Source: Mucilaginibacter terrenus (GTDB lineage: Bacteria; Bacteroidota; Bacteroidia; Sphingobacteriales; Sphingobacteriaceae). From it: a DNA stretch of 64,000 nt. The stretch covers positions 434,001 through 498,000 of the forward strand of contig NZ_QWDE01000001.1 in assembly GCF_003432065.1 (NCBI RefSeq), in the 5' to 3' direction. The notes under the pieces were generated by a model. The model did no database searches, was not told where the DNA came from, and worked only from the letters and a program-made list of their open reading frames with translations. Positions 19,299 to 28,067 of the stretch are shown in pieces. The position numbers were made by a program, and so were the translations under genes. Numbering within the stretch: position 1 is the stretch's first letter; every line of letters starts with the position of its first letter.

Positions 19299-22200
19299 TT
19301 AGGAGTTGCGCCGACTATTGGCTATACTGCGCACGTTTTGGTTGTGATAAGGCTGCCTGAACTTTTTGATATAGTCCGACGGGTTAAGCCCGAAAAGCTT
19401 ACTGAACTTTTCCCTGAAATATTTTTTATCATTAATGCCCACTTTGTAGGCGGCCTCGGCAACAGAGCAGTCTGTAGTGATCATAAGCTCTGCAGATTTG
19501 CGCAGGCGTACAAACCTGATGAACTCATTTGCAGAACTGCCCGATATACATTTAATCTTTTTATAGAAGTTAGAATGGCTCATTCCAATCCTGTCAGCCA
19601 CATCTTTAATGCAGAAATCTCTGTCTTCAAGATGTTCCTCTACAATTTTGATACACTTCTCTAAAAATTCTTTATAATCAGCTGATATTTTAAAGTCGTT
19701 CGTCTTAAAAGTAATCTCGTTATAAAAGTATTTGTGCAGGTTTTCTTTATTCCTTAAAAGACCGTGAACCCTGGCAATTAATACCTCCTTCTCGAAGGGT
19801 TTTGTTATGTAATCGTCGGCGCCGCCCTCTATACCTTTCAGCCTTATCTCCGGCAGGGTACTGGCGGTCAATAAAATTACGGGAATATTATTCAGCGCGA
19901 CATCTTCTTTTACCCGGCTGCACAACTCAATACCGCTTATTCCATCCATCATAACATCGCAAATGATAATGGATGGGATAAGTTTACTTGCCATTTCGAA
20001 GCCATCAAGCCCGTTGTCTGCTTCAAATACCTCAAATTCTGCTTGAAAAATTTGTTTTACATACTGCCTTATCTGTAGGTTATCTTCTATGATAAGCATG
20101 GTATTTTTGGCTGCCAGCAAAGTATCATAGGTGTTTACCTTTACCGTGTTAATGCTTTCTAAAACAACTGTTTCCGGCTCGTTAAAATCCATCAGTTCAT
20201 CCAGGAAAACTGATGTTTCCACTACGTCTTCAAATACAAAAGCGCTTCCAAAATGTTCCTTGCCCTTTAGGAGCTCAATTTTAAATGTAGTGCCGTCACC
20301 AGGTTTACTTTCATAACTGATTGCCCCTTTGTGGCTGTTTATAAACATTTTTACGAGGTAAAGCCCTATCCCGAAGCCGGGCTGTGACTGCGCTGCGTCC
20401 TGTACCTGATAAAACCTGTCGAAAAGCTGATCGCCGGTGCCTGGCGGTATGCCTGCGCCACTATCTTTAATGTAAAGGTTTACGCCTTTTTCATCTTCGG
20501 TAAGGGTACAACATACACTGCCACCTTTTGGTGTGAATTTAATTGCATTAGAAAGAAGGTTAAACAGCACAATTTCCATCTTTTCTCTATCCGCGTAAAG
20601 TTCTATAGTCTCTAAGCTGCACTCGAGATTGAAATTGATGTTTTTGGTTTTAGCCTGAAAGCTAAAGCAAAGGAAAACTTCGCGGCAAAGATTCACAAAA
20701 TTAAGCTTAACTACTTTGAGCTTGTCGCCGTCGGTATCTGCCTTTCTGAACAGAAGGAGGTGATCTACCAGGCTAAGTAACCTTCTTGAGTTGCGGTAGA
20801 TAAGATGCAGGTTGTTGATGTTATCGGTCTCATCGTTATTATTGGCGATCATCTCCTTTACCGGATTTATGATGAGTGTAAGCGGCGTACGAAACTCATG
20901 TGATATATTGGTAAAGAATGAAAGCTTCTTTTCTACCAGTTCTTTCTCTTTTTCGGCAGATATATTGGCTATGCGTATTTCGTACTTAAGCCTTGCCTGA
21001 TTGCTTTTATAGCGAAGGTAATAGTATACCAAAACGGCACCAATAACAAAGTAGCAGAGGTATGCCCACCACGTTTTATACCAGGGCGGCAGTATCACTA
21101 TTTTTAAAGACGTATAATTATCAAACCATACCCCGTCCTGATTAGCTGCCTTGACCTTAAAATTGTAAGTGCCCGGGTTAAGGTACCGGTAAGTAGCAGA
21201 CTTTTGGTTTTTTACATAGTTCCAGCTTTTGTCAAGCCCCTCCAGTTGGTACGCAAATTCACTTTTATCAGTATAGGCATAATTTAACGCAGCGTACTGT
21301 ATAGAGAATACAGACTGATCGGGCTTCAGGGTTATTTGCCTCGCGTCGGCAACTACCTCCGTCAGGATGTTGTCCTTCTTACCAACCTCTACTTCTTTGC
21401 CAAATAGCTGAAGGGCTGTAATCACAATATTTGGTTTAAAGCTGCTGGTTTTTACCTGTTGTGGAAAAAAGATGTTGTAGCCTTCGGTACCGCCAAAACA
21501 AATAAACTTATCCTTAAGGCTGTACATCACCGCATTAGGGCTAAAGTGGCCGGTTTGTAACCCGTTAGAGGCATCATAGTTGACTATTTTACCGTTAACA
21601 TCTATTTTGGAGATGCCTTTGTTGGTGCTTGCCCAAATATTGTAATCTTCATCAGGCTGTATAGCATTAATGGTATTGTTGGCCAATCCGTTAGCTTCGG
21701 TGATACGGCTCAGGCTTTTTGTTTTAATATCGAAAAAAAGCAGGCCATCGTCTTCTGTGCCGATAAGCAATTTGTTACCAGGATACATCTTCAAAGAATA
21801 TATTACCCTGCTTGGCAGATATTCAGCCATCTGTTTATCAGCAGAAATATTGGAGAACTTATCTTTAACCCTGTCGTAATACCACAACCCCGAGCCATAA
21901 GTGCCTATAAACAAGTTGCCGTCGTTGTCTTCGCAGATAGCCCTAATGTTGTTGCTCCCTAAAGAGCTGTTGCCGTTGTTGTAGTTTATAAAGGTATTTC
22001 CATTGCCTGCCATCCGGCTTATGCCACCACCATTTGTACCTATCCACAAGCTATTGTGTGAATCAGGGTATATCACCCTAACATCATTGGAACACAAACT
22101 GGCCGGGTTGCCGCCGCTGTGTGTAAAGTTGATGAACTTGTCTGTAGGTTTGTCGTACCTAAACAATCCCTGCTCATACGAGCCAAACCATAGGTTATTC

Positions 22201-23474
22201 GCGTTGTCTTTTGCCGCGCATAGTATTGCGTTGTTGGTTAACGAGCCGTTTTTGCCGTCGGCATAATAATGCTTTAAAACATCTCCGTTAAGGTTCTTTT
22301 TGTAAATGCCGTCTCCATCGCTGCCCAGCCATAACAAACCATCAGCATCAAGGCACATACCGTAGTATCTCAGCAGGCTGGTGCTGTAGCCGCTGGTTTG
22401 CTTGGTTTGAAACTTCATAAATTTTTCCGGTACGCTGCTCACCATGTAAATGCCGTCGCCGTAGGTGCCCGCCCAAACGTTATTGTCCTTATCCTGGTAT
22501 AACGACTGGATTGTCCGCTCGGTAATGTTGTAGTTGTCTTCTGATCTTACCGGTTCTATGCCAATTTTTTCGGGAGTGGTCTTTTGCAGCTCTTGCAGGT
22601 CCAGTTTATACAAGCCACCATCCTGCAAACCAATAAGCAGATTTTTTTGGCTGTCTTCTAAAAGCGAATAGAAATAGTTGCTGCGGAGATGATGTTTTGG
22701 GCCGTTGATTAAATAAAATTTATTCTCGTTGCGGACGTAATAGGCGAGGCCCTGGCTGGTGCCTATCCAGACATTTTGATTATGATCTTCGCAGATGGCG
22801 TTTAAACGCCCGGCTTTTACCCTGCTTGCATCAACTTCCGTTGCTTTACTTAAGATTACGCCGCTTTTTACATGATAAACAGATAATGTGCCACCCTGTT
22901 CTGCCAGCCATAACAGCCCGTGCGAATCCTGGAGTGACATACTTATGCTATTGTTGGACATGGCGGGCACGTTGCGCTTGCTAAATTCCTTTATTTGCCG
23001 GGTGTTTTTGTTGTAAGAGAACATGCCCAGGTTGTTGCACGAAAACCATAAAGTATTTTTATCAGCAACAGAAATGTGATTAACGCTATTGATGCGGTCA
23101 GCCGGATTACCCGTTAAGTAGAATGGGGTAAATTGCTCGGTACTGGTATTAAACTTAAACAAGCCGCGGCGGGTTGATACCCATATTTCTTCCTGCGGAT
23201 CTTTAAACATCATTTCAAGATAGTTTCCCGGAAGGCCTTCTGGTTTAGTTGGGTCGTACTTGTAAACTTTAAAATTTATGCCATCAAACCGGTTTAGGCC
23301 ATCTGCGGTAGCAAACCACATAAAACCTTTATTATCTTGTATAATGCTGTTTACAAAACCGAAGGAAAGGCCATCTTTTAGCGAGTACTTTATAACCTTT
23401 CTGTTGGGTGTGGTTTGCGCAAAATTGCACATGCTAAGCAATACACCAAGTGCAGTTAGTATAAGTTTTCTCAT
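19299..23474 (-). CDS. Hybrid two-component system sensor-regulator (HTCS 1)
   Basis: 1391 residues from the ATG at 23474 (MRKLIL, signal ending FAQ); the frame extends to 23537 without a signal-like start. Order: two seven-bladed periplasmic propellers with many reg_prop repeats (NIWASTNKGISK type), a Y_Y_Y domain (about 730-795), one membrane helix (about 800-820), HisKA with the phospho-His in SHEFRTPLTL near 856, HATPase, a receiver with Asp in ICDVMMDG near 1173, and a C-terminal AraC helix-turn-helix pair. HTCS proteins bind glycan fragments in the periplasm and activate their PUL. SusC 1 immediately downstream is the expected target. Confidence 0.93.
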   Translation of the reverse strand: MRKLILTALGVLLSMCNFAQTTPNRKVIKYSLKDGLSFGFVNSIIQDNKGFMWFATADGLNRFDGINFKVYKYDPTKPEGLPGNYLEMMFKDPQEEIWVSTRRGLFKFNTSTEQFTPFYLTGNPADRINSVNHISVADKNTLWFSCNNLGMFSYNKNTRQIKEFSKRNVPAMSNNSISMSLQDSHGLLWLAEQGGTLSVYHVKSGVILSKATEVDASRVKAGRLNAICEDHNQNVWIGTSQGLAYYVRNENKFYLINGPKHHLRSNYFYSLLEDSQKNLLIGLQDGGLYKLDLQELQKTTPEKIGIEPVRSEDNYNITERTIQSLYQDKDNNVWAGTYGDGIYMVSSVPEKFMKFQTKQTSGYSTSLLRYYGMCLDADGLLWLGSDGDGIYKKNLNGDVLKHYYADGKNGSLTNNAILCAAKDNANNLWFGSYEQGLFRYDKPTDKFINFTHSGGNPASLCSNDVRVIYPDSHNSLWIGTNGGGISRMAGNGNTFINYNNGNSSLGSNNIRAICEDNDGNLFIGTYGSGLWYYDRVKDKFSNISADKQMAEYLPSRVIYSLKMYPGNKLLIGTEDDGLLFFDIKTKSLSRITEANGLANNTINAIQPDEDYNIWASTNKGISKIDVNGKIVNYDASNGLQTGHFSPNAVMYSLKDKFICFGGTEGYNIFFPQQVKTSSFKPNIVITALQLFGKEVEVGKKDNILTEVVADARQITLKPDQSVFSIQYAALNYAYTDKSEFAYQLEGLDKSWNYVKNQKSATYRYLNPGTYNFKVKAANQDGVWFDNYTSLKIVILPPWYKTWWAYLCYFVIGAVLVYYYLRYKSNQARLKYEIRIANISAEKEKELVEKKLSFFTNISHEFRTPLTLIINPVKEMIANNNDETDNINNLHLIYRNSRRLLSLVDHLLLFRKADTDGDKLKVVKLNFVNLCREVFLCFSFQAKTKNINFNLECSLETIELYADREKMEIVLFNLLSNAIKFTPKGGSVCCTLTEDEKGVNLYIKDSGAGIPPGTGDQLFDRFYQVQDAAQSQPGFGIGLYLVKMFINSHKGAISYESKPGDGTTFKIELLKGKEHFGSAFVFEDVVETSVFLDELMDFNEPETVVLESINTVKVNTYDTLLAAKNTMLIIEDNLQIRQYVKQIFQAEFEVFEADNGLDGFEMASKLIPSIIICDVMMDGISGIELCSRVKEDVALNNIPVILLTASTLPEIRLKGIEGGADDYITKPFEKEVLIARVHGLLRNKENLHKYFYNEITFKTNDFKISADYKEFLEKCIKIVEEHLEDRDFCIKDVADRIGMSHSNFYKKIKCISGSSANEFIRFVRLRKSAELMITTDCSVAEAAYKVGINDKKYFREKFSKLFGLNPSDYIKKFRQPYHNQNVRSIANSRRNS

Positions 23475-23680
23475 AAGCGTGGCAGATTTACCCTGGTTTA
23501 TAAATGTCAAATTAGCATTTATAAACTTTATCGGCAAAATATTTTGTTTTTAAGGCAAAGGCACGTGTATGTTTTACCTTAAACGACAAACTTGATGAGG
23601 TTATAAGTGAAGGGGGGTACGAGTGTTAAACCGCGCGCGTTTGTGCAATACATAACCATAAAGCTATGTTATGTACAAGA

Positions 23681-24109
23681 TTATCTTACAACTTCACTTA
23701 CCAAAATTGTAGGAACTATATCCGTGTAATTGGCAAAATCGGCTCTGATAGCGTCTCTATGTGGACCAACAGCTGATTGATAATCTTTAAGGTTCCTGAT
23801 GTAAAACGTTCCGATTGCTGCAAAGGGTAATGGTTGATTGGGCATGCCATTGGCCAATCCTTTTTCAATTGTATATTTCACCAGGTTTGATCCAAGAAAA
23901 CCGGCAACCATAGGCATATGCTTAGTTTCATAATACCCTATATCAAACTTTTTGCCTTCTGCGTATGGGTACATAACCGTTACTTTGATCAAGCCCTTCT
24001 CAGCAACAGCCATATTGCGCTCTTTGGTGTCACTATTTTGCTTTTCCTGACTAAATGCGGCATAACCGGATGTTAAAATCAAAAAGGAGATAATGGCTAT
24101 AATCTTCAT
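23681..24109 (-). CDS. Secreted EthD-family ferredoxin-like barrel protein
   Basis: 142 residues with a signal peptide ending AFSQ, unusual for EthD proteins, which are normally cytosolic. The core matches EthD: a beta strand with VTVMYPY, YYETKHMPM with the conserved His, then a FxxxxxxxxAIGTFYI strand. EthD domains form dimeric alpha/beta barrels and some support oxygenase or ring-cleavage reactions; no catalytic role can be assigned here. Monocistronic: 207 bp from HTCS 1 and 390 bp from the BON gene. An Anf1-like or NIPSNAP-like fold is an alternative within the same superfamily. Confidence 0.75.
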   Translation of the reverse strand: MKIIAIISFLILTSGYAAFSQEKQNSDTKERNMAVAEKGLIKVTVMYPYAEGKKFDIGYYETKHMPMVAGFLGSNLVKYTIEKGLANGMPNQPLPFAAIGTFYIRNLKDYQSAVGPHRDAIRADFANYTDIVPTILVSEVVR

Positions 24110-24323
24110 ATTGCGGCTTTTTATTGGTGAAGTTCGGTTGAAAATTTCAAGCTGACAACCAAATCTTAAACATTAGACAATTTAGATATTTTTCTATATT
24201 ATCAAGCCTTCAAAGAGTGTCCCAATTAATAAATCCAGGGTGTCCCATCAATTTTTTTAAAAACAGTCAGTAAACGTATAAGTTGCTATTAGTGAAATTG
24301 TTATGATTGATAACCTGAAGCTT

Positions 24324-24437
24324 TTGTACTGTCCCGCAGTGTCCCGCAGTGTCCCGCTTTATTGGCGCAAATGTGTATAAGTCAGGCTTTTAATGATTTA
24401 AGGTGTCTCGCTTGTCCCACTTCCTAAGCGGGACACC
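24324..24437. repeat. Intergenic TGTCCCG element, copy 1
   Basis: Three TGTCCCG units spaced exactly 10 nt, about 50 nt of other sequence, then two more units (TGTCTCG, TGTCCCA) spaced 9 nt and an inverted copy, AAGCGGGACACC. The inverted copy can pair with GGTGTCTCGCTT over 12 positions (one wobble). It shares its leading TTGTACTGTCCCG and overall layout with the copy at 62096. Two further TGTCCCA words occur upstream at about 24218 and 24241. It lies downstream of the BON gene and upstream of the EthD gene. Confidence 0.75.
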
Positions 24438-24485
24438 TGATTGGGAAGTAGGGAATTCTACCGTCGATCCTCTTCGTTATTAAAG

Positions 24486-24521
24486 CAACAAGCTTCAGGT
24501 TATTTTACCTGAAGCTTGTTG
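24486..24521 (-). terminator. 15-bp perfect hairpin overlapping the stop codon of the BON gene
   Basis: Bases 24486-24500 pair perfectly with 24507-24521 around a 6-nt loop. The last codons and the stop of the BON gene lie inside the stem and loop. No T-run follows on the minus strand, so it may stabilise the mRNA end rather than terminate. The 12-mer AACCTGAAGCTT in the stem recurs at 24312, just before the TGTCCCG element. Confidence 0.6.
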
Positions 24522-24991
24522 TTAATAGTGGGCGGATTCAATTTTCGGATAGCGGTTAAAAGCGGAACTACTTCCGGCTTTGTGATTTTGCCGGACAGGG
24601 TTACTTCCGTTTCGCTTACATCAGCTATTACTGTGGGGTACCCCGCTAATATGCTATCTACACCTTGCTTTATGGGGAAAGCGTTAGTTAGCGTAACCGG
24701 CGCTATTTGTAACCGGCTAACCACATCTTTTACAACACGTATTCCCTTTATTATTTTTTCTACCTCATCCTTCGACTTTTTTGAAGGGCAGCTTCCTGTA
24801 AGCGTTACTCTTTTATCTTCAACAGTGTACTTTACATCGGCAAAATTAACATCTGTTTTAGCTAGTTGGGTGATCTCTGCTTTAATGTCCTTATCGGTGG
24901 TGGTACAACCAGCAGACACCATTAAACCCGTAAGTACGAGAATGGCTGATAGACGGGCTGAAGAGGCTTTAAACGCTTTAATTATATTCAT
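24500..24991 (-). CDS. BON-domain lipoprotein
   Basis: 163 residues from the ATG at 24991 (MNIIKAF); the longer frame to 25030 adds a leader without signal character. Lipobox SAGC marks a lipoprotein. Two BON-like modules follow: VKYTVEDKRVTLTGSCPSK with VVKDVVSRLQI, then VIADVSETEVTLSGKI. BON domains bind phospholipid or attach to membranes and are common in osmotic and envelope-stress proteins (OsmY type). It is 69 bp from the DUF421 pair in the same orientation and probably in the same transcript. Confidence 0.82.
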   Translation of the reverse strand: MNIIKAFKASSARLSAILVLTGLMVSAGCTTTDKDIKAEITQLAKTDVNFADVKYTVEDKRVTLTGSCPSKKSKDEVEKIIKGIRVVKDVVSRLQIAPVTLTNAFPIKQGVDSILAGYPTVIADVSETEVTLSGKITKPEVVPLLTAIRKLNPPTINNKLQVK

Positions 24992-25060
24992 AACTTTTGG
25001 GTACTCACGCAGGCCTTGTAGTTTTAACAAGGGCTAGTTAAATCCTGATTGGTATTGCGG

Positions 25061-25747
25061 TTATTCAACCGCAGTAGTCCAATCGTGTGAACCACAGTGC
25101 GGACATTTTTCCGGCTTTTCTTCAGTTTTTATAGTTAGTCCGCAATTTTCGCAGGTAGTCAACTCCTGATGATGCTTAAGGCGGTCATTAAACTCTTTGT
25201 CCCAATGCGGGAGCAACGTAAGCCCCGGAGTGCTATTCTCCGTGCGGATCAAGGTAAAAGAACCATTTGCCTCCATGAAAAGCCGTTTAACAGTGCCGAG
25301 TTGTTTTACCCCTTGTGAACGTAATTGCGCTACCAAACGTTCGCGGGAAACTCTCACCTTTTCCATCCGTTTCAGGTCTATCACGCCATCTTTAACCAGC
25401 ACATCCATTTTCCCAAGTGCAAACTGCTCAAAGTCTGAGTTGGACATCGCCCTCGCGGAAATCCATCGTTGGATAAAAACTACTACCAGTGCGATTATAA
25501 ACGCAGGTAAAATGCCGCGATCCGGCGCAGTTAAAGGAATGCCAACAGCAGCAGCCAACGATACCATGGCCACCAATTCGTTGCGGCTTAACAGACCGCT
25601 CATGCGTTTGCCCATCAATCGCATAGAAAACAGCAACAGTAAAAAAATAATAATGGACCGTATAACTAACTCTAAAAAAAAGCTTGATGGAACATCGCCA
25701 ATCAATATGCGTTTCCAGTCTTCTAACTTAATCTGATCTGGCTGCAT
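25061..25747 (-). CDS. DUF421 (YetF/YcaP-like) membrane protein with C-terminal zinc ribbon, first paralogue
   Basis: 228 residues. Three N-terminal membrane helices (about 20-40, 58-78, 80-98) carry the DUF421 signature RLMGKRMSGLLSRNELVAM, followed by the soluble alpha/beta domain (KDGVIDLKRMEKVRVSRERLVAQLR, RLFMEANGSF). Unlike typical family members it ends with a CENCG...CPHCG zinc ribbon (last 30 residues). Function of the family is poorly known; links to spore or envelope stress exist in other bacteria. It is 1 bp from the paralogue at 25749, so the pair is a tandem duplication likely acting as a heteromer. Confidence 0.85.
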   Translation of the reverse strand: MQPDQIKLEDWKRILIGDVPSSFFLELVIRSIIIFLLLLFSMRLMGKRMSGLLSRNELVAMVSLAAAVGIPLTAPDRGILPAFIIALVVVFIQRWISARAMSNSDFEQFALGKMDVLVKDGVIDLKRMEKVRVSRERLVAQLRSQGVKQLGTVKRLFMEANGSFTLIRTENSTPGLTLLPHWDKEFNDRLKHHQELTTCENCGLTIKTEEKPEKCPHCGSHDWTTAVE

Positions 25748-25748
25748 A

Positions 25749-26453
25749 TTATACTATTGCTTTAATCCAATTATCGTTGCCGCATACCCCGCACCTGGCT
25801 ACTGTTTGTTCGGGCTGTACGTTGCCGCAATTGGTACAAGCCTGTAGCGGTTTGTTCTCATTTTCGTTATTCCCTGCATGTTGTTGTTTCTCAACAATTT
25901 CTGCGTCATCAACATGTAGTATCGGCAAGCCGGGCCTTGGTTCATCAGATTTAAATATGCTGTAAACACCATTTGCCTCCAGGTAAACTCTGTCCAGTTC
26001 ACCCAAGTTAAATACGTTGAGCTGACGTAGTTGAGAAAATAGCTGGTTGTGAGAAATGCGGTTTATTCTGAGTTCATCCAGCTCAAGCACACCGTTTTTT
26101 ATAAGCATGCTTAGCTTACCCTGGGTGAAGTCTTCAATTTTAGTGCTTTTGACACCAAGATAACTTACTCCCCTTTGAAGCCAGACCGCGCAGATAAGTA
26201 ATACAATTCCTTGTAATAAGCCTCTGTCCGGTATTTGCATTGGCACACAAATGATAGCACCGAGCGTAAGCATTACCGCCAGTTCCATAATAGTTAACTG
26301 ACCGCTCATGCGTTTGCCAAGCCATCTAATAGCGAACAGGAGGGTTACGTAGATAACCAGCGTACGCAAGAACACTTCTAAAAGAAAGATGGGTGGAGCG
26401 TTACCTATAAGTATGCGATAGATGTCATCAAAGTGAATGGCCTCTTTTTTCAT
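25749..26453 (-). CDS. DUF421 membrane protein with zinc ribbon, second paralogue
   Basis: 234 residues with the same plan as its neighbour: membrane helices, RWLGKRMSGQLTIMELAVML, a soluble domain (KNGVLELDELRINRISHNQL, RVYLEANGVYSIF), an asparagine/glutamate-rich linker and a CTNCG...CGVCG zinc ribbon. The two proteins are clearly diverged, so the duplication is old. Upstream by 53 bp is a glycosyltransferase in the same orientation, which probably leads the transcript. Confidence 0.85.
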   Translation of the reverse strand: MKKEAIHFDDIYRILIGNAPPIFLLEVFLRTLVIYVTLLFAIRWLGKRMSGQLTIMELAVMLTLGAIICVPMQIPDRGLLQGIVLLICAVWLQRGVSYLGVKSTKIEDFTQGKLSMLIKNGVLELDELRINRISHNQLFSQLRQLNVFNLGELDRVYLEANGVYSIFKSDEPRPGLPILHVDDAEIVEKQQHAGNNENENKPLQACTNCGNVQPEQTVARCGVCGNDNWIKAIV

Positions 26454-26506
26454 AACATTTCAATCAAGCTATGCACCTGCATCAAAAACTTAATGTTTGA
26501 TACGCC

Positions 26507-27691
26507 TTACTGTGCGATTGATGAATAAGCTTTCCTGTTGATCACTTCTTTTGCTAGATGAAGCATGTTGCTGCAGGTTTTATCCCATGAGTTTTGTTTC
26601 AAATGAGAGTCAACTTTGGACAGCCATTTCGCTTTCTGGTTGTTGCTTAATTCCATTTCAGCTGCTTCAATAAATCCTTGTGCATCATTTGCAATGTGCA
26701 CCAGGCTGTTCTTGCCATAAGGATTTATTACATCCTTAATCGGAGTTGATATAACTGGTTTGCCGCCAGCCAGGTATTCAGGAGTTTTTGTTGGACTGAT
26801 GAACTTTGTAGATTCGTTCAGCATGAAAGGGATTAGTGCAATGTCCCAGTGTGCCAGGTATTCTGGTAATTGCTGGTAGCTTTTTGGACCAAGGTAATGG
26901 ATGTTCTTGTTGCGGGGTAGCGTCTCAGGATCAACCTTAACCACCGGGCCTATCAGGCATATTTGCCACTCAGGACGTGCGTTAGCAATATCTCTTATTA
27001 ATTCAATATCAAAGCGTTCATCAATTACGCCGTAGAAACCAAGTTTCGGTCCGCTGATGTGCGCCTGATCTTCCGGACATTCAGTTATTTCCCTCGCTCT
27101 CGCAAAGTGTTCTTTCTCTATACTACTAGGAAAAGCATGTATATTGGCATGCTGATTCTTTTTTGCTTCGTACAAAGAATGACCGCCTGTGAATACTACA
27201 TCCGCCTTGCTCAGCATTTCTTTTTCAAGATTCTTTAATTCCTCCGGCGCAAACTTAAATGCTGATAATTCGTCCATGCAATCAAATATGATCAGATCAG
27301 GAGAGTATTTACGGCTGAAATCAAGCGCCATAGGAGTGTAATACCAAAATGCATATTCAGATAGGTCTTTGTTTTTCATAAACCCGTCGAACATTGATTT
27401 TAATATCGTTTTAGTTTCTTCGGCATTAAGGCCAGCCTTAATATGCGGAACCATTAAAACAAGGTTGTTACCCCTTGTGAGGTATTCATAGTATTCATTG
27501 TCAGTGGCATCGCAAATTGGTTCTTCAATAAAAAATATGTTAAAAACCTTTGACAGGCGTGTTAGCAGGTGTTGTGGTCGCTGATAAACAAAATCCCAGC
27601 GCAGGTGAGAGAAACAGATAAGGTTGGCTGGTAAGGTATTGTAAATGCTCCTTACCTGGTCTTTCTCAGTGTTACTGTTTATAATCTTCAT
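26507..27691 (-). CDS. GT-B-fold glycosyltransferase (family 4/1-like)
   Basis: 394 residues from the ATG at 27691 (MKIINSN); the frame extends upstream to 27754 without support. The N-terminal half has FSHLRWDFVYQRPQHLL, a motif of glycosyltransferases near UDP-galactopyranose mutase-type loci. The C-terminal half has the donor-binding region with GFYGVIDERFDIEL, LIGPV, and the nucleotide-sugar motif SPTKTPEYLAGGKPVIST. No membrane segment, so cytosolic. The divergent GH1-RmlD fusion and this enzyme probably act on the same saccharide. Acceptor unknown. Confidence 0.85.
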   Translation of the reverse strand: MKIINSNTEKDQVRSIYNTLPANLICFSHLRWDFVYQRPQHLLTRLSKVFNIFFIEEPICDATDNEYYEYLTRGNNLVLMVPHIKAGLNAEETKTILKSMFDGFMKNKDLSEYAFWYYTPMALDFSRKYSPDLIIFDCMDELSAFKFAPEELKNLEKEMLSKADVVFTGGHSLYEAKKNQHANIHAFPSSIEKEHFARAREITECPEDQAHISGPKLGFYGVIDERFDIELIRDIANARPEWQICLIGPVVKVDPETLPRNKNIHYLGPKSYQQLPEYLAHWDIALIPFMLNESTKFISPTKTPEYLAGGKPVISTPIKDVINPYGKNSLVHIANDAQGFIEAAEMELSNNQKAKWLSKVDSHLKQNSWDKTCSNMLHLAKEVINRKAYSSIAQ

Positions 27692-28067
27692 ATTCGTTTT
27701 GTGTTTATAGAAGATTAGCAAAGCAGATACCGAAATGTGTCTTATTGGAAACAATTTAAATTAATACGATAATAAAAGTTATAAATTAATATAGCATCGT
27801 GTTCATTTTCAATGTATTAAATAGGTAATGGCTTTTTACTTCTGGTTTACAGCTCGTTTGTATCCTAAATAAAAGTGAATGAATTAACTACACACCATCC
27901 AACATTCCAGACACTTTAAGCTATTTAGAAGATCAATAAGGGTATTTTTTTAACAATTAAGTGGCTGCAGCACTAAAATGCGATGTGATGCTTAACTATT
28001 AGATAATAATTTAAATTAATAATCGATTTGGCAATTGTCTTGCTATAGTTTAGGAAAGAGTAGAATT
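27692..28067. promoter_or_regulatory. Divergent intergenic region between the glycosyltransferase and GH1-RmlD genes
   Basis: 376 bp, strongly AT-rich, with no gene seen. It must contain promoters for both directions. A TAGTTTAG box at about 28048 resembles the TAnnTTTG -7 element with one mismatch, but the spacing to the upstream TTTG is short, so I do not assign it. Confidence 0.4.

Noticed and set aside
24324..24437. CRISPR-like repeat array
   Set aside because: Repeat units are only 7-10 nt with no spacers of constant length and no cas genes in the window.
24516..25037. Long plus-strand frame opposite the BON gene
   Set aside because: The minus-strand frame has a lipoprotein signal and BON motifs; the plus frame has no recognisable features and is its shadow.
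25197..25736. 179-codon plus-strand frame opposite the first DUF421 gene
   Set aside because: The minus-strand product has clear membrane helices, the DUF421 signature and a zinc ribbon; the plus frame is a shadow.
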